64,000 nucleotides of DNA from positions 159,046,183 through 159,110,182 of the forward strand of contig JAUPFV010000005.1 of NCBI GenBank assembly GCA_036936605.1, given 5' to 3'. Position numbers and translations under genes: made by a program. The notes beneath the pieces were generated by a model, which saw only the letters and a list, made by a program, of their open reading frames with translations, ran no database searches and had not been told where the DNA came from. The stretch is from Limnanthes douglasii subsp. nivea (Eukaryota; Streptophyta; Magnoliopsida; Brassicales; Limnanthaceae). This document shows positions 36,670-48,239 of the stretch, in pieces; the first letter of the stretch is position 1; each line of letters starts with the position of its first letter.

Positions 36670-37583
36670 AATGGAAGAAAACGTAATAGTCGAAAGACTA
36701 TACGAGGATTAAAGTCAAAATATCATAACTTGAATTCCATTTTATTTTGAAGTTTTATTAAAACAATATTTTAGTCTTAAATTTATCACGAATCATCATC
36801 TGTAAACTCAATCGATGATTAAAAAAAGTACAAATTAAAACGAACAAACAATTTCAATTGATTTCAATAACAAAAATAAGTTATAAATTCACAAATCAAA
36901 ATCAAATAACAAGCACTACAACTTCTAAAAATTTAAAATTTAAATTTGTTGTTGAAACAATATCTTAACTAATCTTTAACTAATCTTATATTATCCGAGT
37001 TCGTCTTATTTAAATTATAACAAAAACTTAAAACATACACCATTTAGCGATAAAATAAATGATTTGAATAAAAAGCTTAAGTTGATTTCAAAAATATAAA
37101 GATAATTTATTTGTTATTTTCTTACAATTCTAGAACAAATTGTTCTAAGATAGTTTTTAATTTTTTTTCAATTTTTTAGTCATATGATATTTTTTAACGC
37201 TCTTTATAGCTAATAAAATTTATATTGATAAAATAATTTTAGGTTATACAATTATTAATATGGTATTTCAAGTCATAACTATTTTAATTCAACTTTTAAC
37301 TCTTATGGAGAAGTTGAAAAAAATATCAAATGACTTTAATAAAAGAATATTGAAATATATAAATTATATCCATCAATGTTATATTTTCTAAACTTTTCCA
37401 ATACATATTTTGTAAGGTATTTATTAGTACTACTTGTCGGGAACACCATTCATTCTAATGATATTCTAATGATGAACGAGTTGTTTCTTTTACGATTTTT
37501 TTTATAATAATGTTTTCCTTATCTGGTTTTTTATTATACATGTGTTTTGATTTAAGTAACATGTGTTTTGATTTAAGTATGTA
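36670..37583. repeat. Spacer segment of the composite AT-rich repeat (unit 3)
   Basis: AT-rich sequence that, judged by eye, resembles the spacers at 16480-17394 and 52690-53570 (for example AACAATTTCAATTGATTTCAA and GATAAAATAATTTTAGGTTA). It lies between the MULE and the 14-kb Tat element, and no gene was seen. Confidence 0.4.
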
Positions 37584-37588
37584 AATTA

Positions 37589-38003
37589 TGGTGTGGTTTA
37601 TTTTCGTTTGAGAGTAAGTTTGTAATTTTTGTCTACAGTTTTGTGGAATTTTAAGAGTATTTAATGTTTGGGTAGAATGTAGAGGGAGAATTAAGCTGCC
37701 TAGTTGTATTTAATTTTCATTACCCTCAATTAATGTAGGTGGTTGGGTATTTATACTCTTTTTCTTTTGGGCCATATGGGCTTTCGGGTTGTGTTTTTAT
37801 GGATTCGGGTCGAGTTCAAAGACCCATTAGCTTTTAAGTAAACAAGTGATTAGTTTAATCATGAAGTGATTATGTTTTTAATACTTTAGTTCTGTTCGGA
37901 CAGTGGAGGTTGTCTGAATCACCTCTGTCCGGTTAGATGGATTATGTCCAAATTACCCCTGTCCGGCTCTTACCAAAAGTGGTGACAAAATCGGTACTCA
38001 TCA
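37589..38003 (-). repeat. 3' LTR of the 14-kb Tat element
   Basis: 415 bp, TGGTGTGG to CATCA. On the genome + strand it lies left of the antisense gene. Confidence 0.9.
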
Positions 38004-38007
38004 GTAG

Positions 38008-38017
38008 CCCCTTTTTT
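38008..38017 (-). other. Polypurine tract of the 14-kb Tat element
   Basis: AAAAAAGGGG on the minus strand, 4 bp upstream of the 3' LTR. The same tract precedes the LTR of the element at 61437. Confidence 0.85.
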
Positions 38018-38329
38018 AGGTGGTGCTCAAAGGCCTTGGGCAAGACCTAAAAATAGCCTGTAGCCGGTCACAGCCATATCCGGATAGATTTTTGAACTGT
38101 GTAACATTTTAGTCCGAAATGAAAAGATTCTCTGAAACTAAACGGTTTTTTGCCAGAAAATGTGGGACACATGTCTCTCTCTGGTTTGCCACACCAGCCG
38201 CTTTTTCACCTAGAACGGCGCTCCCACCTTCTTAACCTCTTCATTTAATAAGGATGACATCAGCACCGTCCTTAATCATTGCAACCCTTTCGAATTCTCC
38301 TAGGTATCAAAGCACCTTTTGCACATTTA

Positions 38330-38340
38330 CTATAAATTAG
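38330..38340 (+). promoter_or_regulatory. Candidate promoter TATA box of the antisense gene
   Basis: CTATAAATTAG stands 105 bp before the ATG at 38436. The related element has TATAAATTC 106 bp before its ATG, with matching sequence around it (CGAATTCTCCTAGG upstream, TTACTGTTTTACC-type downstream). Position and conservation suggest a core promoter; transcription was not tested. Confidence 0.6.
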
Positions 38341-38435
38341 TCACTTCTTTACTGTTTTACCATCCTCTTATCCTTACTCTGTTTAAACTTCAAAGCTTTC
38401 TCTCAAAAACTAAAACTTTCTTTCGGTGTGAGTTT

Positions 38436-41381
38436 ATGTTCACAACTAGGAACGCTTTAATCAAAGGTGGGTGGCTTAATTTATGAGAGTTAGAAAAGGC
38501 CCAAAAAGTTGAACGAGAAAGGTGCATTGCCGCAGGCCTTCCTAGTTCCCCTGTCGACAAACCAGATACACCAAGCACAGAGCCTGACCAGGGATCTTCT
38601 TCAACAAAAGGCGTTAAACCGAAGAGATTGTTCCAAACCAGCCTTTCACCAATTGTTTCAGGCTCGCCGGTTCAGGAATCAGAGCCCATTGTTGAACCAG
38701 GGCAAGTAGTTACCCGTTTTAAGAAGCCTTCTCCATTTATCGCCATGGGATCAGATTCTGATGCCTCTCCAGATACGTTAGTTGATCGGAGAAGAGGTCG
38801 CCTGGTTAAAGGGCAGGCTTCAAAAGCTACACCTTCCAAATCAGGGGCAAAAAATAGCAACAAAAGGTCAAAGACACCCATGAAATTAAGCCTACGAACC
38901 GGAGGCATCTAGCTCAAGTCTCCGAAAAGAAACTACTGCATCTGAGCCCCAGCCGGAGGCCAGAGTACAAGAAACCAGTGAAACCTAACAATCCGGAGGG
39001 CATGCTGAGACAATCTCTAACTCTCTTCACCCACAAACAACTGAAAACCCCTCCCTGGTTATGGAAGAAGTGATGGGGGATTCTGTTGAAGAATCTCCCT
39101 TTGAGTCTGAAGTCTCCGTGCAGACAAGTGAGGCCATTGATGCCAAGAAGGACAAAGGCAAAGAGAAACTATGCTTAAGGCATCCAGACTTACCGGAGGT
39201 CCTTGTGGGAAAAGTGGGACCTTGTTTCCACAAGGCGAGTGTTAATTATTTGATAGCTTTGCAAAAACTTAACTATGCTTTCATACACACATCCGAGCTG
39301 GGTCGGATGCGAACAAAGTGGGGAATCCCTGTGAACATCAAAATAAGGATTGCAATAGACCCAGAAACACCAATGGACTGCAAGCTCAGTGAAATAGTTT
39401 TCTTCACTAAGCTCTTCAACTAGGGACTGAGGTTTCCCTTAGACCCGAAGATAGTCAAGTATTTTCATCTCATCAAACTCTGCCCAAGTCAACTGAGCCC
39501 TAACGCTTGGTACACCCTCATGGCCTGTATCATGGCCTTTAGGCTATCCAGAATTCCTCTTCCAATAGAGGAGTTTGCAGCTGTGGCCAGCCTCTGCAGA
39601 AACCACCACATTCCCTTCTATCACTTCAACATGGGTGATAATTACAAAGCAGTGGATGACCTGCTTGAGTCGGAGAGAAATTGGAAGACTCACTTCTTGT
39701 TCGTGAGTGATTCCTGAGAGAATGGGAGGAATATCAAAACCGGAGTCAACCCGAGCCTCCTCTCCAGCAGATGGCAAAGCGATGGTAAGAATCCCACCTC
39801 ACATTCCCATTTTTATTTTATCAAACTTGTTTACCTGACTTGTCTTGTCTTTTTTTTTACAGTGCTGCCTAAAGACTTCAATGACCATTTGAAGGTCGGG
39901 CAGGCTACTTATACCAAGCTAAATGCTTGGGCTGCTGAAAAGTGGGGGAATCTCTTCCACAATGCCTTTACCGGAGGCAATCTTGCAAGGTCCGACCTCT
40001 GGAACACTGCCGACCGGATGGACTTATCCTGGGAGGAACTTACCACCCCACCCCCTCCGGAAGTAGTCCTCAAAAGAATACACGCACCGGACGGGGCATT
40101 GTATCTGCCCGGTAGAGCTAAGGCCCCAAGTAAGATGAAGGGAAATAAAGTTAAGGGCAAGCTCAGTGCAGTTGAAGCTAACCCCACCGAAGCGGAGGAA
40201 ACTGCTCCAACAAACCAAGAGGGGCCAGCTCCAAGTCAGATTGATGCTGCTCTTCTAGAAGTAGTGGAGCATGAGAGCACTAGGGAAGAGGCAGGATCTC
40301 CAAAACCTCCAAGGGTTCCTAAGAGAGATAGGAAACGGGGAGCAGAAAACAAGGACAGGGAGGCCAAGAAGAAAAAGACCTCTAGGGGCGATGAAATTTC
40401 TCTCCAACCTCCGGAGCCCCTCCCTCATGTTGACCCTACTGATCCAACAAGAGCAGAAGAGATCCCTGGTGACTTTCAAACTGATGAGGTTGGAGGAGGA
40501 GACATCAGTATTGACGGTGTCGACATTACAGGGCTTGAGGGGCTTGGTCATTACTTTGAAAACCTCCCCAGAGATGATTTTGCTGGGCCCTACCTCCCTC
40601 CAAGCACTTCGAACATCGTTACATTCAATGGTAAGTCTTTCACTGTTTCAAGTGAAAGAGATGTTATAACTCACTCTATTTTGAGTAATATTCAGCCAGT
40701 GCTTAGTCTGGAGAAACAAGTGCGAGGTCAGTCAGCTATCATTACTGCCTTTAATTCTGACAAGGAGAAACTGTCCAACGACCTCCTCATTGCCACCCAA
40801 AATGCTGATGTTTTGAAGAGAGAAAACGAGGAGTTAAAGAAGAACCAGGAGGTTAGGTCACAAAGGTAGCTACCTTAGAAGATACTATCAAAGAACTTCG
40901 GGCAAAGCAGTCCGGGTTGGAGAGAGATCTCTCCTCTTTGAAAGAGGAGGTGAAGGCCAGGGACCAAGTCATTCATACTTTGACCAATGACAAGATCGCG
41001 CTTGAGGACTCGGTGTCCAAGGCTGCACAAGAAAAAGCTGATCGGCTAAGGGAGCAAGAGGCAAAAATCCAAGCCAAGATTGATGCTTATACCAACAATG
41101 TGATAGACACTCAGGAGGAAATGTATGCCAAAGTGAAGTCGGACATGGTCTTGCTCTTTCACGAGAAGTTTCCGAAGAGAAATCTGGGAGACTTATGGAC
41201 TTATGTAGAGTATGAAGACCTTCCCTTCCACACGATGGCTGATGGAGACAAGCATGATTACTCTAGCATTGACTCATCCGATGAGGAGGAGAATACCGGA
41301 GAGAGTCCAGATGAGGAAAACGATGACCTCAAGAAGAAGAAAACGAGTGAGGCTGAGCCATCTTCAAAGGCTCAGTCTTAG
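38436..41381 (+). pseudogene. Tat antisense gene (Transposase_28-like N-terminal part, coiled-coil C-terminal part), disrupted
   Basis: The frame opens MFTTRNALIKGGWLNL. A TGA follows within 20 codons where the related copy has TCT. A Ser/Pro/Lys-rich region follows. Then comes a conserved domain at about 39150-39780 (EKLCLRHPDLPEVLVGKVGP, KWGIPVNIKIRIAIDPETPM, LCPSQLSPNAWYTLMACIM, FPFYHFNMG-like) that resembles the Putative gypsy-type transposon family. An intron at 39785-39862 separates a second exon: a charged middle with a KRDRKRG/KKKKT basic patch, then a coiled coil (about 40700-41130) and an acidic tail ending AEPSSKAQS. Breaks: the TGA, a frameshift near 38908-39060, a TAG at 39421, a TGA at 39716 and a frameshift near 40860. 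Its role is unknown. The gene is convergent with pol, with tails 540 bp apart. Confidence 0.85.
39785..39862 (+). other. Predicted spliceosomal intron in the antisense gene (78 bp)
   Basis: The donor GTAAGA and an acceptor with a long T-run (TTTTTTTTTACAG) interrupt the frame after the first base of a codon, joining Ser-Asp to Leu-Pro-Lys-Asp across the junction. The related copy has an intron at the same codon and phase (63663-63746). The intron contains stop codons, so it must be removed for the protein to be continuous. Confidence 0.8.
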
Positions 41382-41923
41382 AGTATCAATTATCTTTTCA
41401 TTTTTGTTTTGTTTGAACCAAAGTCCTTGGATAGCCAAGGCATTTTTGTAACTGTGTCCGGTCCTCGACCGGATAGATCTGTGTGTTTTGACAATTTAAA
41501 GTCCTTGGATGGCCAATGCACTTCGGTTGTTTTAATGGGTATCTTTATTTTGCACAACTCTTGCATTCTTTCATAGTTTTTTCAATTTTGGTGGCTAATG
41601 TTTAAACAGCCCTTAGTTATTTCATAAACATTCTAAAGAGAGAGTGTTTAAATTCTCCGATGACAAATGTTTAAGTAGTCATCACTCCTTTAATTTAATT
41701 CGACCTGTGTTTAAATACAAATTTGATAAGAAACTATTAAGTAACAACACTCCGAATTTTTAAGAAGGCATTAAATTTTATAAAAGAGTCCGGACACCTC
41801 ATCAAAACCTCCCCGCGCCACCAGGGTATGAAAGAGTATGCCCCCAAATATTTACATGAACTTTTAAACAAGTAAATATTTACATAGTTCTTATTCCAAG
41901 TACAACCGGAGGTATTCGATATT
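41382..41923. other. Convergent 3' region between the antisense gene and pol
   Basis: Non-coding AT-rich sequence. An AAAGTCCTTGGAT..CCAA motif occurs twice (about 41420 and 41500). It is likely to hold 3' ends of both transcripts; no certain signal could be assigned. Confidence 0.5.
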
Positions 41924-44900
41924 CTAAAGGTGGTTCAAAATTCTTTCATCTTTGTCTTGGAGCCGGTATGTTCCAGGCTTAAGTTTTTCAATGACCACAT
42001 AGGGTCCTTCCCAAGTCGGAGCCAATTTACCGAACTGCCTCTCCTTAGTGTGTAGGAAAAACTTTCTCAACACCTTATCCCCCGGTTGAAAATCCCTTCT
42101 CTTGATTTTGGAAGCAAACCTGCTTCTCATCAAACCTTGATAGTGCACAGCTCTAAGGTGAGCCTTAACTCTTCTTTCCTCTATCAAGTCAAGTTGACCT
42201 CTGATAGCCCCCTCGTTAGCGTGTTCGGAGAAATTATGAACTCGAAATGAAGGGAGAGTTGCTTCTATGGGAGCTATAACATCCATCCCATATACCAAAG
42301 CAAAAGGTGATTCTTGTGTTGCAGCCCCAGGTGTAGTCCGGTAAGCCCACAAAACTTCTTGCAAATAACTAGGCCATTTTCTAGCAGCCCCTTCTAAATT
42401 TTTCTTCAAACCGGACAGTATAGTCCTGTTAGCCACCTCAACCTAACCATTTTCTTGTGGGTGGAAAGGTGAAGAGAAACAATGTTGTATACCTATAGAG
42501 GCACAGAAACTCTCCATTTCCTTGTTGTCGAACTGTGGCCCATTTTCTGTTGTTATCTTCTGTGGAATTCCAAATCTGCAACAGATATTGGATAAAATGA
42601 ATTTTATGACAGCTTTTGATGTTGTACCTGCCAATGGAGCTGCTTCGATCCACTTCGAAAAATAATCAATAGCAACAATTATTGTCCTGCGTCCTCCGGA
42701 TGCCATAGGTAGAGGTCCCACCAAATCCAACCCCCATCGAGCAAAAGGTATATGCTCATAAATTGACTCTAAAGGGATGGTTGGGATATGAATTTCATTG
42801 CTATATCTCTGGCATGGGTCAACCCTCCTCACCAACTCCTTAGCATCTTGCATTATAGAGGGCCAATAATAGGCTTTGAACAGTAACTCGTCCATGGACT
42901 ATCGACTTTGGTGACAGATAGTCCCTGGACTTTCAAAAGTCTGTTCGTAGTCCCCCGACTATCCATTTTGGTGACATATAGTCCCTGGACTTTCAAAAGT
43001 CCGTTGGTAGTCCCTGGACTATCCATTTTGGATAAAGTTAGTCCCATACACATGTTTATTAAGGAGACTAACTTTATCAAAAGTAGAAAGTCAAATGACT
43101 AAATTTATCGAAAATGAATAGGTGAGGGACTATCTGTCAAAAACATTGATAGTCAACCCATGCAAGGGGATTAACTTTATCCAAACTGGATAGTCCAAGG
43201 ACTACGAACGGACTTTTGAAAGTCCAGGGACTATCTGTCACCAAAGTCGATAGTCCAGGGAAGACTTAGTGTTCAAAGCCGCCAATAATACCCAGCCAAC
43301 AAAACTCTCCTTATTAGAGCCCTGAATCCACAGTGAGCTGATCCTTCACCATCATGTAATTCGGAGAGCACTACTTGAGATTCGTCAACCCCCAAACATC
43401 GTAAGAGGGGTTTACTGTAAGAATTCTTATAAAGAATATCTCTTAGGATGATAAAACCACGAGCCTTGTACTTTACTTTTCTTGTTATTGACTTATCCGG
43501 GGGCAAGATTCCATCTGAGAGATATTGAAGGAGAGGAAACCTCCAATCTTGAGGTTGTTTCATCTTTATATCGAGGCTTTCTTCCTCCTTACCCATACTG
43601 AGTTGAATGGAAGGGCACTCCATCACATGAATCCAAGGGTAGGATTCAGTATAGGCCATGGTTGCCAAGGAGTCTGCCAGTTCATTTTCTGTTCGGGGTA
43701 TGTGCTCATAAACAATGCTCTTGAACTTAAGTGCCACATCTTTGAGAAGAAGTAAGTATTGTATTAGCTGCTCCTTTTTTGCTTCGGATTGACCTTGCGC
43801 ATGATGGATAAGAAGCTGAGAATCACTCATCAACTTGACCCTTTTGGCACCACAAATAAGAGCTAACTTTAAACCAGCTATAGCAGCTTCATATTCAGAC
43901 TCATTATTAGAAGCCCTAAAAGCAAAACATATAGCTTGGTACATTTTGTCACCATACGGACAGGTCAAGCATACCCCTGCACCACATCCCATAGTACTTG
44001 ATCCACCATCAGTCCGGACAACCCAGACTTTTTTATCTTTCACATCAGTTGTTTGCTCTGTATCCCTATCTGAATGGAATTCGACTAAGAAATCAGCCAC
44101 AGCTTGGGCTTTGATTGCTGTCCGAGGACCAAAATCAATATCGAAGTCCCCCAGTTCCACTGACCACTTAATCATTCTACTCGAAATGTCTGCCTTTTGA
44201 AGAACGTTTTTTAAGGGAAAAGACGTCCGGACAATAATAGGATGAGCCTGGAAATAAGGCCTCATCTTCCTTGCAGCAATCACCAGGGCTAATGCTAATT
44301 TTTCAAGATTCAGATAGCGTTTTTTTGCATCTATCAAGCTCTTGCTAATGTAATACACCGGACGGGGATAATTATCTACCTCCCTCACCAATACGACACT
44401 TATGGCACAACTGGAAACTGCCAAGTAGATGAAGAGTGTCTCTCCATCAACAAGTTTAAATAAAGTCTTGGGGGAGGACAAATGTTTTTTAATTTCATTA
44501 AAGGCCTCATCACTTTGTGAAGTCCAGTCGAATCCCTTTGCACTTTTGAAAGTTAGAAAGAACGGGGCACACCTGTCTGAAGACCTTGAAATGAATCGAT
44601 TTAACGCAGCCAACCTCCCAGTAAACCTTTGTACTTCTTTAATATTCTGAGGAGGCTCCATTTGGAATAAAGCATTAAGCTGGTCCGGATCAGGCTGTAT
44701 CCCTTGCTCACTTATTATATACCCCAGGAATTTCCCGGACTGTACTCCGAACACACACTTCTCTAGATTTAGTTTCAAATTTACTTTCACTAAGTTAGCA
44801 AAAGTTTCTCGGAGATCTGTCAAGTGTAGCTCTTCGTCCACACTTTTTACCATCATGTCATCGATGTATACTTCCATATTTCTTCCAATTTGATCAGCAA

Positions 44901-45502
44901 AAGCTTTGTTTACTAACCTCTGATAAGTAGCCCCAGTATTTTTTAACCCAAATGGCATCACCTTGTAACAATGAAGGCCCTCATCAGTAACAAACGTAGT
45001 ATGCTCCTGATCCTTCGGATCAACTTGAATCTGATTATATCCGGAGAAGGCATCCATGAAAGACAGCAGCTTGTTCCCAGATGTGGAATCCACCAACTGA
45101 TCAATCCGGGGAACTGGGTACAAATCCTTTGGACAAGCTCTGTTGAGATCTATGAAATCGATACACATGCGCCACTTGCCATCATTTTTTTTTCACCAAG
45201 ACCGGATTGGCTGTCTATAAAAGATATTGAGACTCCTTTATGTGCCCCATTTTGGTAAGTCTGTCGACTTCTTGAACTATGACATCGGTCTTTTCCTTGG
45301 AAAAAGCTCTTCTCTTTTGTACCAGAGATGCTATGTCTCTTCGGATGAAGACTTGGTGTGATATAATATTTGCTGGTACTCCGGTAACATCAGCATTGCA
45401 CCAAGCAAAAACATGTTGATGGTCTTTTAAGAACTTCAACATTTTACCCTTTAGTTCGGATGCCATTTTGGACCCTATCTTAACATTTTTTCCCTCTTCC
45501 AA
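41924..45502 (-). pseudogene. Tat pol: reverse transcriptase, RNase H, archaeal-type RNase H, integrase
   Basis: From the right: the RT lead-in (45215-45502) ends in a TAG, and an extra A in a run of nine at 45185-45193 shifts the frame. The main open stretch (45168-43273) has MPFGLKNTGATYQRL and the catalytic YIDDMMV at about 44850-44872. RNase H follows, then the second RNase H (VRTDGGSS at about 44000-44025, NNESEYEAAIAGL, HIPRTENELADSLATMA), then integrase up to AGYYW. The MITE at 42872-43280 interrupts there. Integrase resumes with DLVGPLPMASGG, TTENGPQF and PFHPQENG, a TAG at 42443-42445, and the C-terminal part to 41924. The second catalytic Asp of integrase is Glu (TENG), and one zinc Cys reads Val (RRVDPCQRY). 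These changes plus the insertion make it dead. Confidence 0.92.
42872..43280. mobile_element. MULE-type MITE, family with GGYTTTGAACA termini (copy B), inside integrase
   Basis: GGCTTTGAACA and TGTTCAAAGCC form the ends, and a perfect 10-bp duplication, GCCAATAATA, flanks them (42862-42871 and 43281-43290). TAGTCC-rich subterminal repeats (GACTTTCAAAAGT, GGTGACAGATAGTCC) match copy A at 662-1063. The integrase frame is continuous across the empty site if the element and one TSD copy are ignored, confirming both the boundary and the insertion after the Tat element arrived. Short open frames inside it are not genes. Confidence 0.93.
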
Positions 45503-45651
45503 AGAATTTGTTTCGACTTCTTCAACTGGTATTAAAACTCCAGGGGTCTCTCTGGGGTCATCAATTTACGAACTGCCCCCAACGTCCGAGGAGCCAGTGT
45601 TGTTGCATAACAGTCTCTTGCTACCTTTTGGCTGCTCTGAACAACTCCCAC

Positions 45652-47903
45652 TTATCCTTGCACAGCGTATTTCAAACATTGGTGGAATGTTGAGGCTACT
45701 GCATGCATCCTAGAGAGCCAAGACCTCCCTAGAATAACATTATAACAAGTGGGACAATCCACTAAGACAAACAGTATTCTAACCATCTTCTTAAAAGGGC
45801 CCTTTCCCAACAAAACCTCCTCTTCGAACTCCCCGATCACATCTTCTGAGCTTCGAGTGAAACCCACAATTGACCTGTTCGAACGCTGAATTACCGCTGG
45901 ATTCTTCATCTTTTTGTATGAAGTTAAAAAGAGGATATTAGCTGAACTCCCAGTATCCACCAAAATTCGTCTTATGTCATTGCCCCCGATGGATGCTCCT
46001 ATGACAACATCATCTTCATGAGGACCTGCTCTATCCCTCAGGTCATCCTCATCAAAAACAATGAAGGGAAATGGAATCTGCGATTGATAGGAAGTCATGC
46101 CTCCCTCCAGTTGGGTATCTAAAGTATGAACATGCCTCTTCCTCGAAGAAGCAGTGGGTGATGTCATGGTATCCCCTCCGAAAATTATGAGTGATTCAAA
46201 AACGTTAATAAGCCCGGACACTGTTTTGCAATGTTCCTCAATGGAACCTACTCTGTTTCGAGTTGGATTAGGGTCCAAGTACTCTGACTCTACATCGAAT
46301 CTCTCGATTATCACCATAGCTCCCTCCGGAGCGGATGTGCCTGCATTGTTTGTACCAGCCCGATGAGCATTATCAGGCCTATTTCCTCCTCTTCTTTTAA
46401 CGTATGCTCCCAACTTTCCTCTTTCAATTAAATTCTGGACTTCTTGCTTTAAAGCAATACAATCCTCAGTGGTATGGCCAGTATCATTATGATACTGACA
46501 GAAACAATTGTTACGATGCTCCCTAGGAGATTGTAGCGCAGCCGGCCTTTTATAGTGTATTTCTTCCTTTGTTTTGTCATAAATGGTGGCTACACTTTCT
46601 TTTAACTCAGCAAACCACTCCGGTTGAACCCAAGGCCCTCTCTTATTTCTAGATTGTTGACTCTGGGCAGGCGCAGCTGGCTGAGACTGAGCTTTGGCTC
46701 TGTTATGACCCTGCCTGGCCTCCTTTACCTTGTTCCCGGACTGATTTTGGTTAGGGTTTGGTGCAGCCGGGGCAGACCTCACCTGCATGTGCACCCTAGT
46801 TTTCTTTGTTTCATCCACGTTAATTTGCTTTCCAACCTGATTCAGTAGACCTCCCCACGTCATGGCCTTTTTTCTGGTCACTGAATCAGCAAGATTTCCA
46901 GGGTTTAATCCCTGCCTTAGAGAAGCTATTGCTACTTGTTCGAAGCAATCAGCCAACCTATTTTTGGTGTTTACAAAGCGACTTATATATTCCTTCAGAG
47001 ATTCATTCGGTTCTTGGGCACAATGGATAATTGTGTCTCCATTGCCCTCCACCTCCTTACTTCCAACAAACTGCCTCCGGAAGGCCACCCAGAAGGTATC
47101 AAAATTTCTGATGCACCCCTGTGGTAGGCTGTTATACCACTTCAGGGCACTCCCCGTAAAGGATTGAGAGAATGCTCTACAAAGCAACTTGTCGTCATCA
47201 TCGAAATTCATCATGAAATTTTTGAATTGTTCCAAGTGATTGTCCGGGTCTTTACTGCCATCGTATTTTTCCATTTTCGTACTATCAAACCTCTTGGGGA
47301 GGTTCCCGGACAGGATCTTGGATGACAATGGAGATTGTCTCCAATTCCGGCCATGACTGAAAACGGTATCCTCATTAGGAGTTGCAAAGATACCTGGTTC
47401 ATCATGGAAGGCAAAAGGATCCACCAGCATCCGGTCTATGTGTCTCCGATTATGAGATGACCCTTTGCCTATATGCCTTTTAAACTTTTATGCCTATCCC
47501 TTTTTCTTGAATACTTCTTAACCAACTTTTGTTTCTTTTTAGATCGGCCCTCATCACTGCTGGATGACAAGGACTCTTCAACTCCATCTTCGCCCGATGA
47601 GCTACTGGAAGATTCTGAGTCTGAATCAGAGCTCTCCACCGGCTTAGACCGGTGAGACTTTTTAGAGCTAGTATGAGTCTTCTTCGTACTTACATGGGTT
47701 TTCGATGGATCATGCTCTCTATGGTTGTTAGTATGATGAGCAACTGATGCCTTTGACTTCTCTTTTATGCCCATTTTTTCCCTCTCTGCCCTCAGAGCTT
47801 CTATCTCGCCTTTTAACCTATCACGTTCCTCGATGGTATATTCATCATTTTCTCCCACCACTTCAAGAAAAACTGGTGGTACTTCCGGTGCGTCCGGATT
47901 CAT
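45652..47903 (-). pseudogene. Tat gag-protease
   Basis: The N-terminal open stretch (47903-47469) begins MNPDAPEVPPVFLEVVGEND and is Ser/Lys-rich. A frameshift near 47470-47480 moves it into the long frame (to 45652). That frame holds the gag domain (FRRQFVGSKE, SLKEYISRF at about 46985-47100), a zinc-knuckle-like YHNDTGHTTEDC at about 46460-46500, and retropepsin with DTGSSANIL at about 45935-45960, ending in ILGRSWLSRMHAVAS. The frame stops at a TAA before the RT lead-in, and a frameshift separates the two. Gag packages RNA and protease cleaves the polyprotein. The gag and protease motifs themselves look intact, so decay is recent. Confidence 0.9.
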
Positions 47904-47954
47904 TCGGACTGGTTTTTCTAATAGTTTTGAATGCTATATTCAGACACCGTCGTG

Positions 47955-47972
47955 CTCCCACTCTGGTCGCCA
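47955..47972 (-). promoter_or_regulatory. Primer binding site of the 14-kb Tat element
   Basis: Minus-strand TGGCGACCAGAGTGGGAG starts 3 bp after the 5' LTR and matches 33043-33060 with one difference. I have not assigned the tRNA. Confidence 0.75.
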
Positions 47973-48239
47973 ATTTGGTGTGGTTTATTTTCGTTTGAGG
48001 GTAAGTTTGTAATTTTTGTCTAGAGTTTTGTGGAATTTTGAGAGTATTTAATGTTTGGTTAGAATGTAGAAGGAGAATTGAGCTGCCTGGTTGTATTTAA
48101 TTTTCATTACCCTCATTTAATGTAGGTGGTTGGGTATTTATACCCTTTTTCTTTTGGGCCATATGGGCTTTCGGGTTGTGTTTTTATGGATTTTGGGTCG
48201 AGTTCAAAGACCCATTAGCTTTTAAGTAAACAAGTGATT

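Larger units (their letters stand above)
27415..36670 (-). mobile_element. Mutator-like element with decayed mudrA, split by a Tat retrotransposon
   Basis: Sequence at about 27436-27535 (TTTATAAATTTAGTC, then CTACGTGGAACTAAAGT and TTTGGCCAAGTTGCATACAC) is the diverged inverse of 36540-36645 (TTTAGTTCCACGTGG, ACTAAATTTATAGAAATAG). These read as two ends of one element carrying the mudrA pseudogene at 33793-36261. Boundaries are approximate because the termini have diverged and no TSD was readable. The Tat element at 28487-33452 inserted into it with its own 5-bp TSD. Without that insertion the MULE would be about 4.3 kb. Confidence 0.65.

Noticed and set aside
39061..39423. The antisense-gene fragments as an independent host gene
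   Set aside because: The same gene, with the same intron, sits between pol and LTR in a second Tat element and in remnant form in a third, so it belongs to the retrotransposon.
40855..40900. A second intron at the exon 2 frame break
   Set aside because: The gap needed is a single base and the only GT-AG pair is about 14 nt apart, far below plant intron size. A frameshift is the better explanation.
42853..43102. Short ORFs with repeated GTTN-LLKVQGL-type units
   Set aside because: They lie within the MITE and reflect its repeated TAGTCC motifs.
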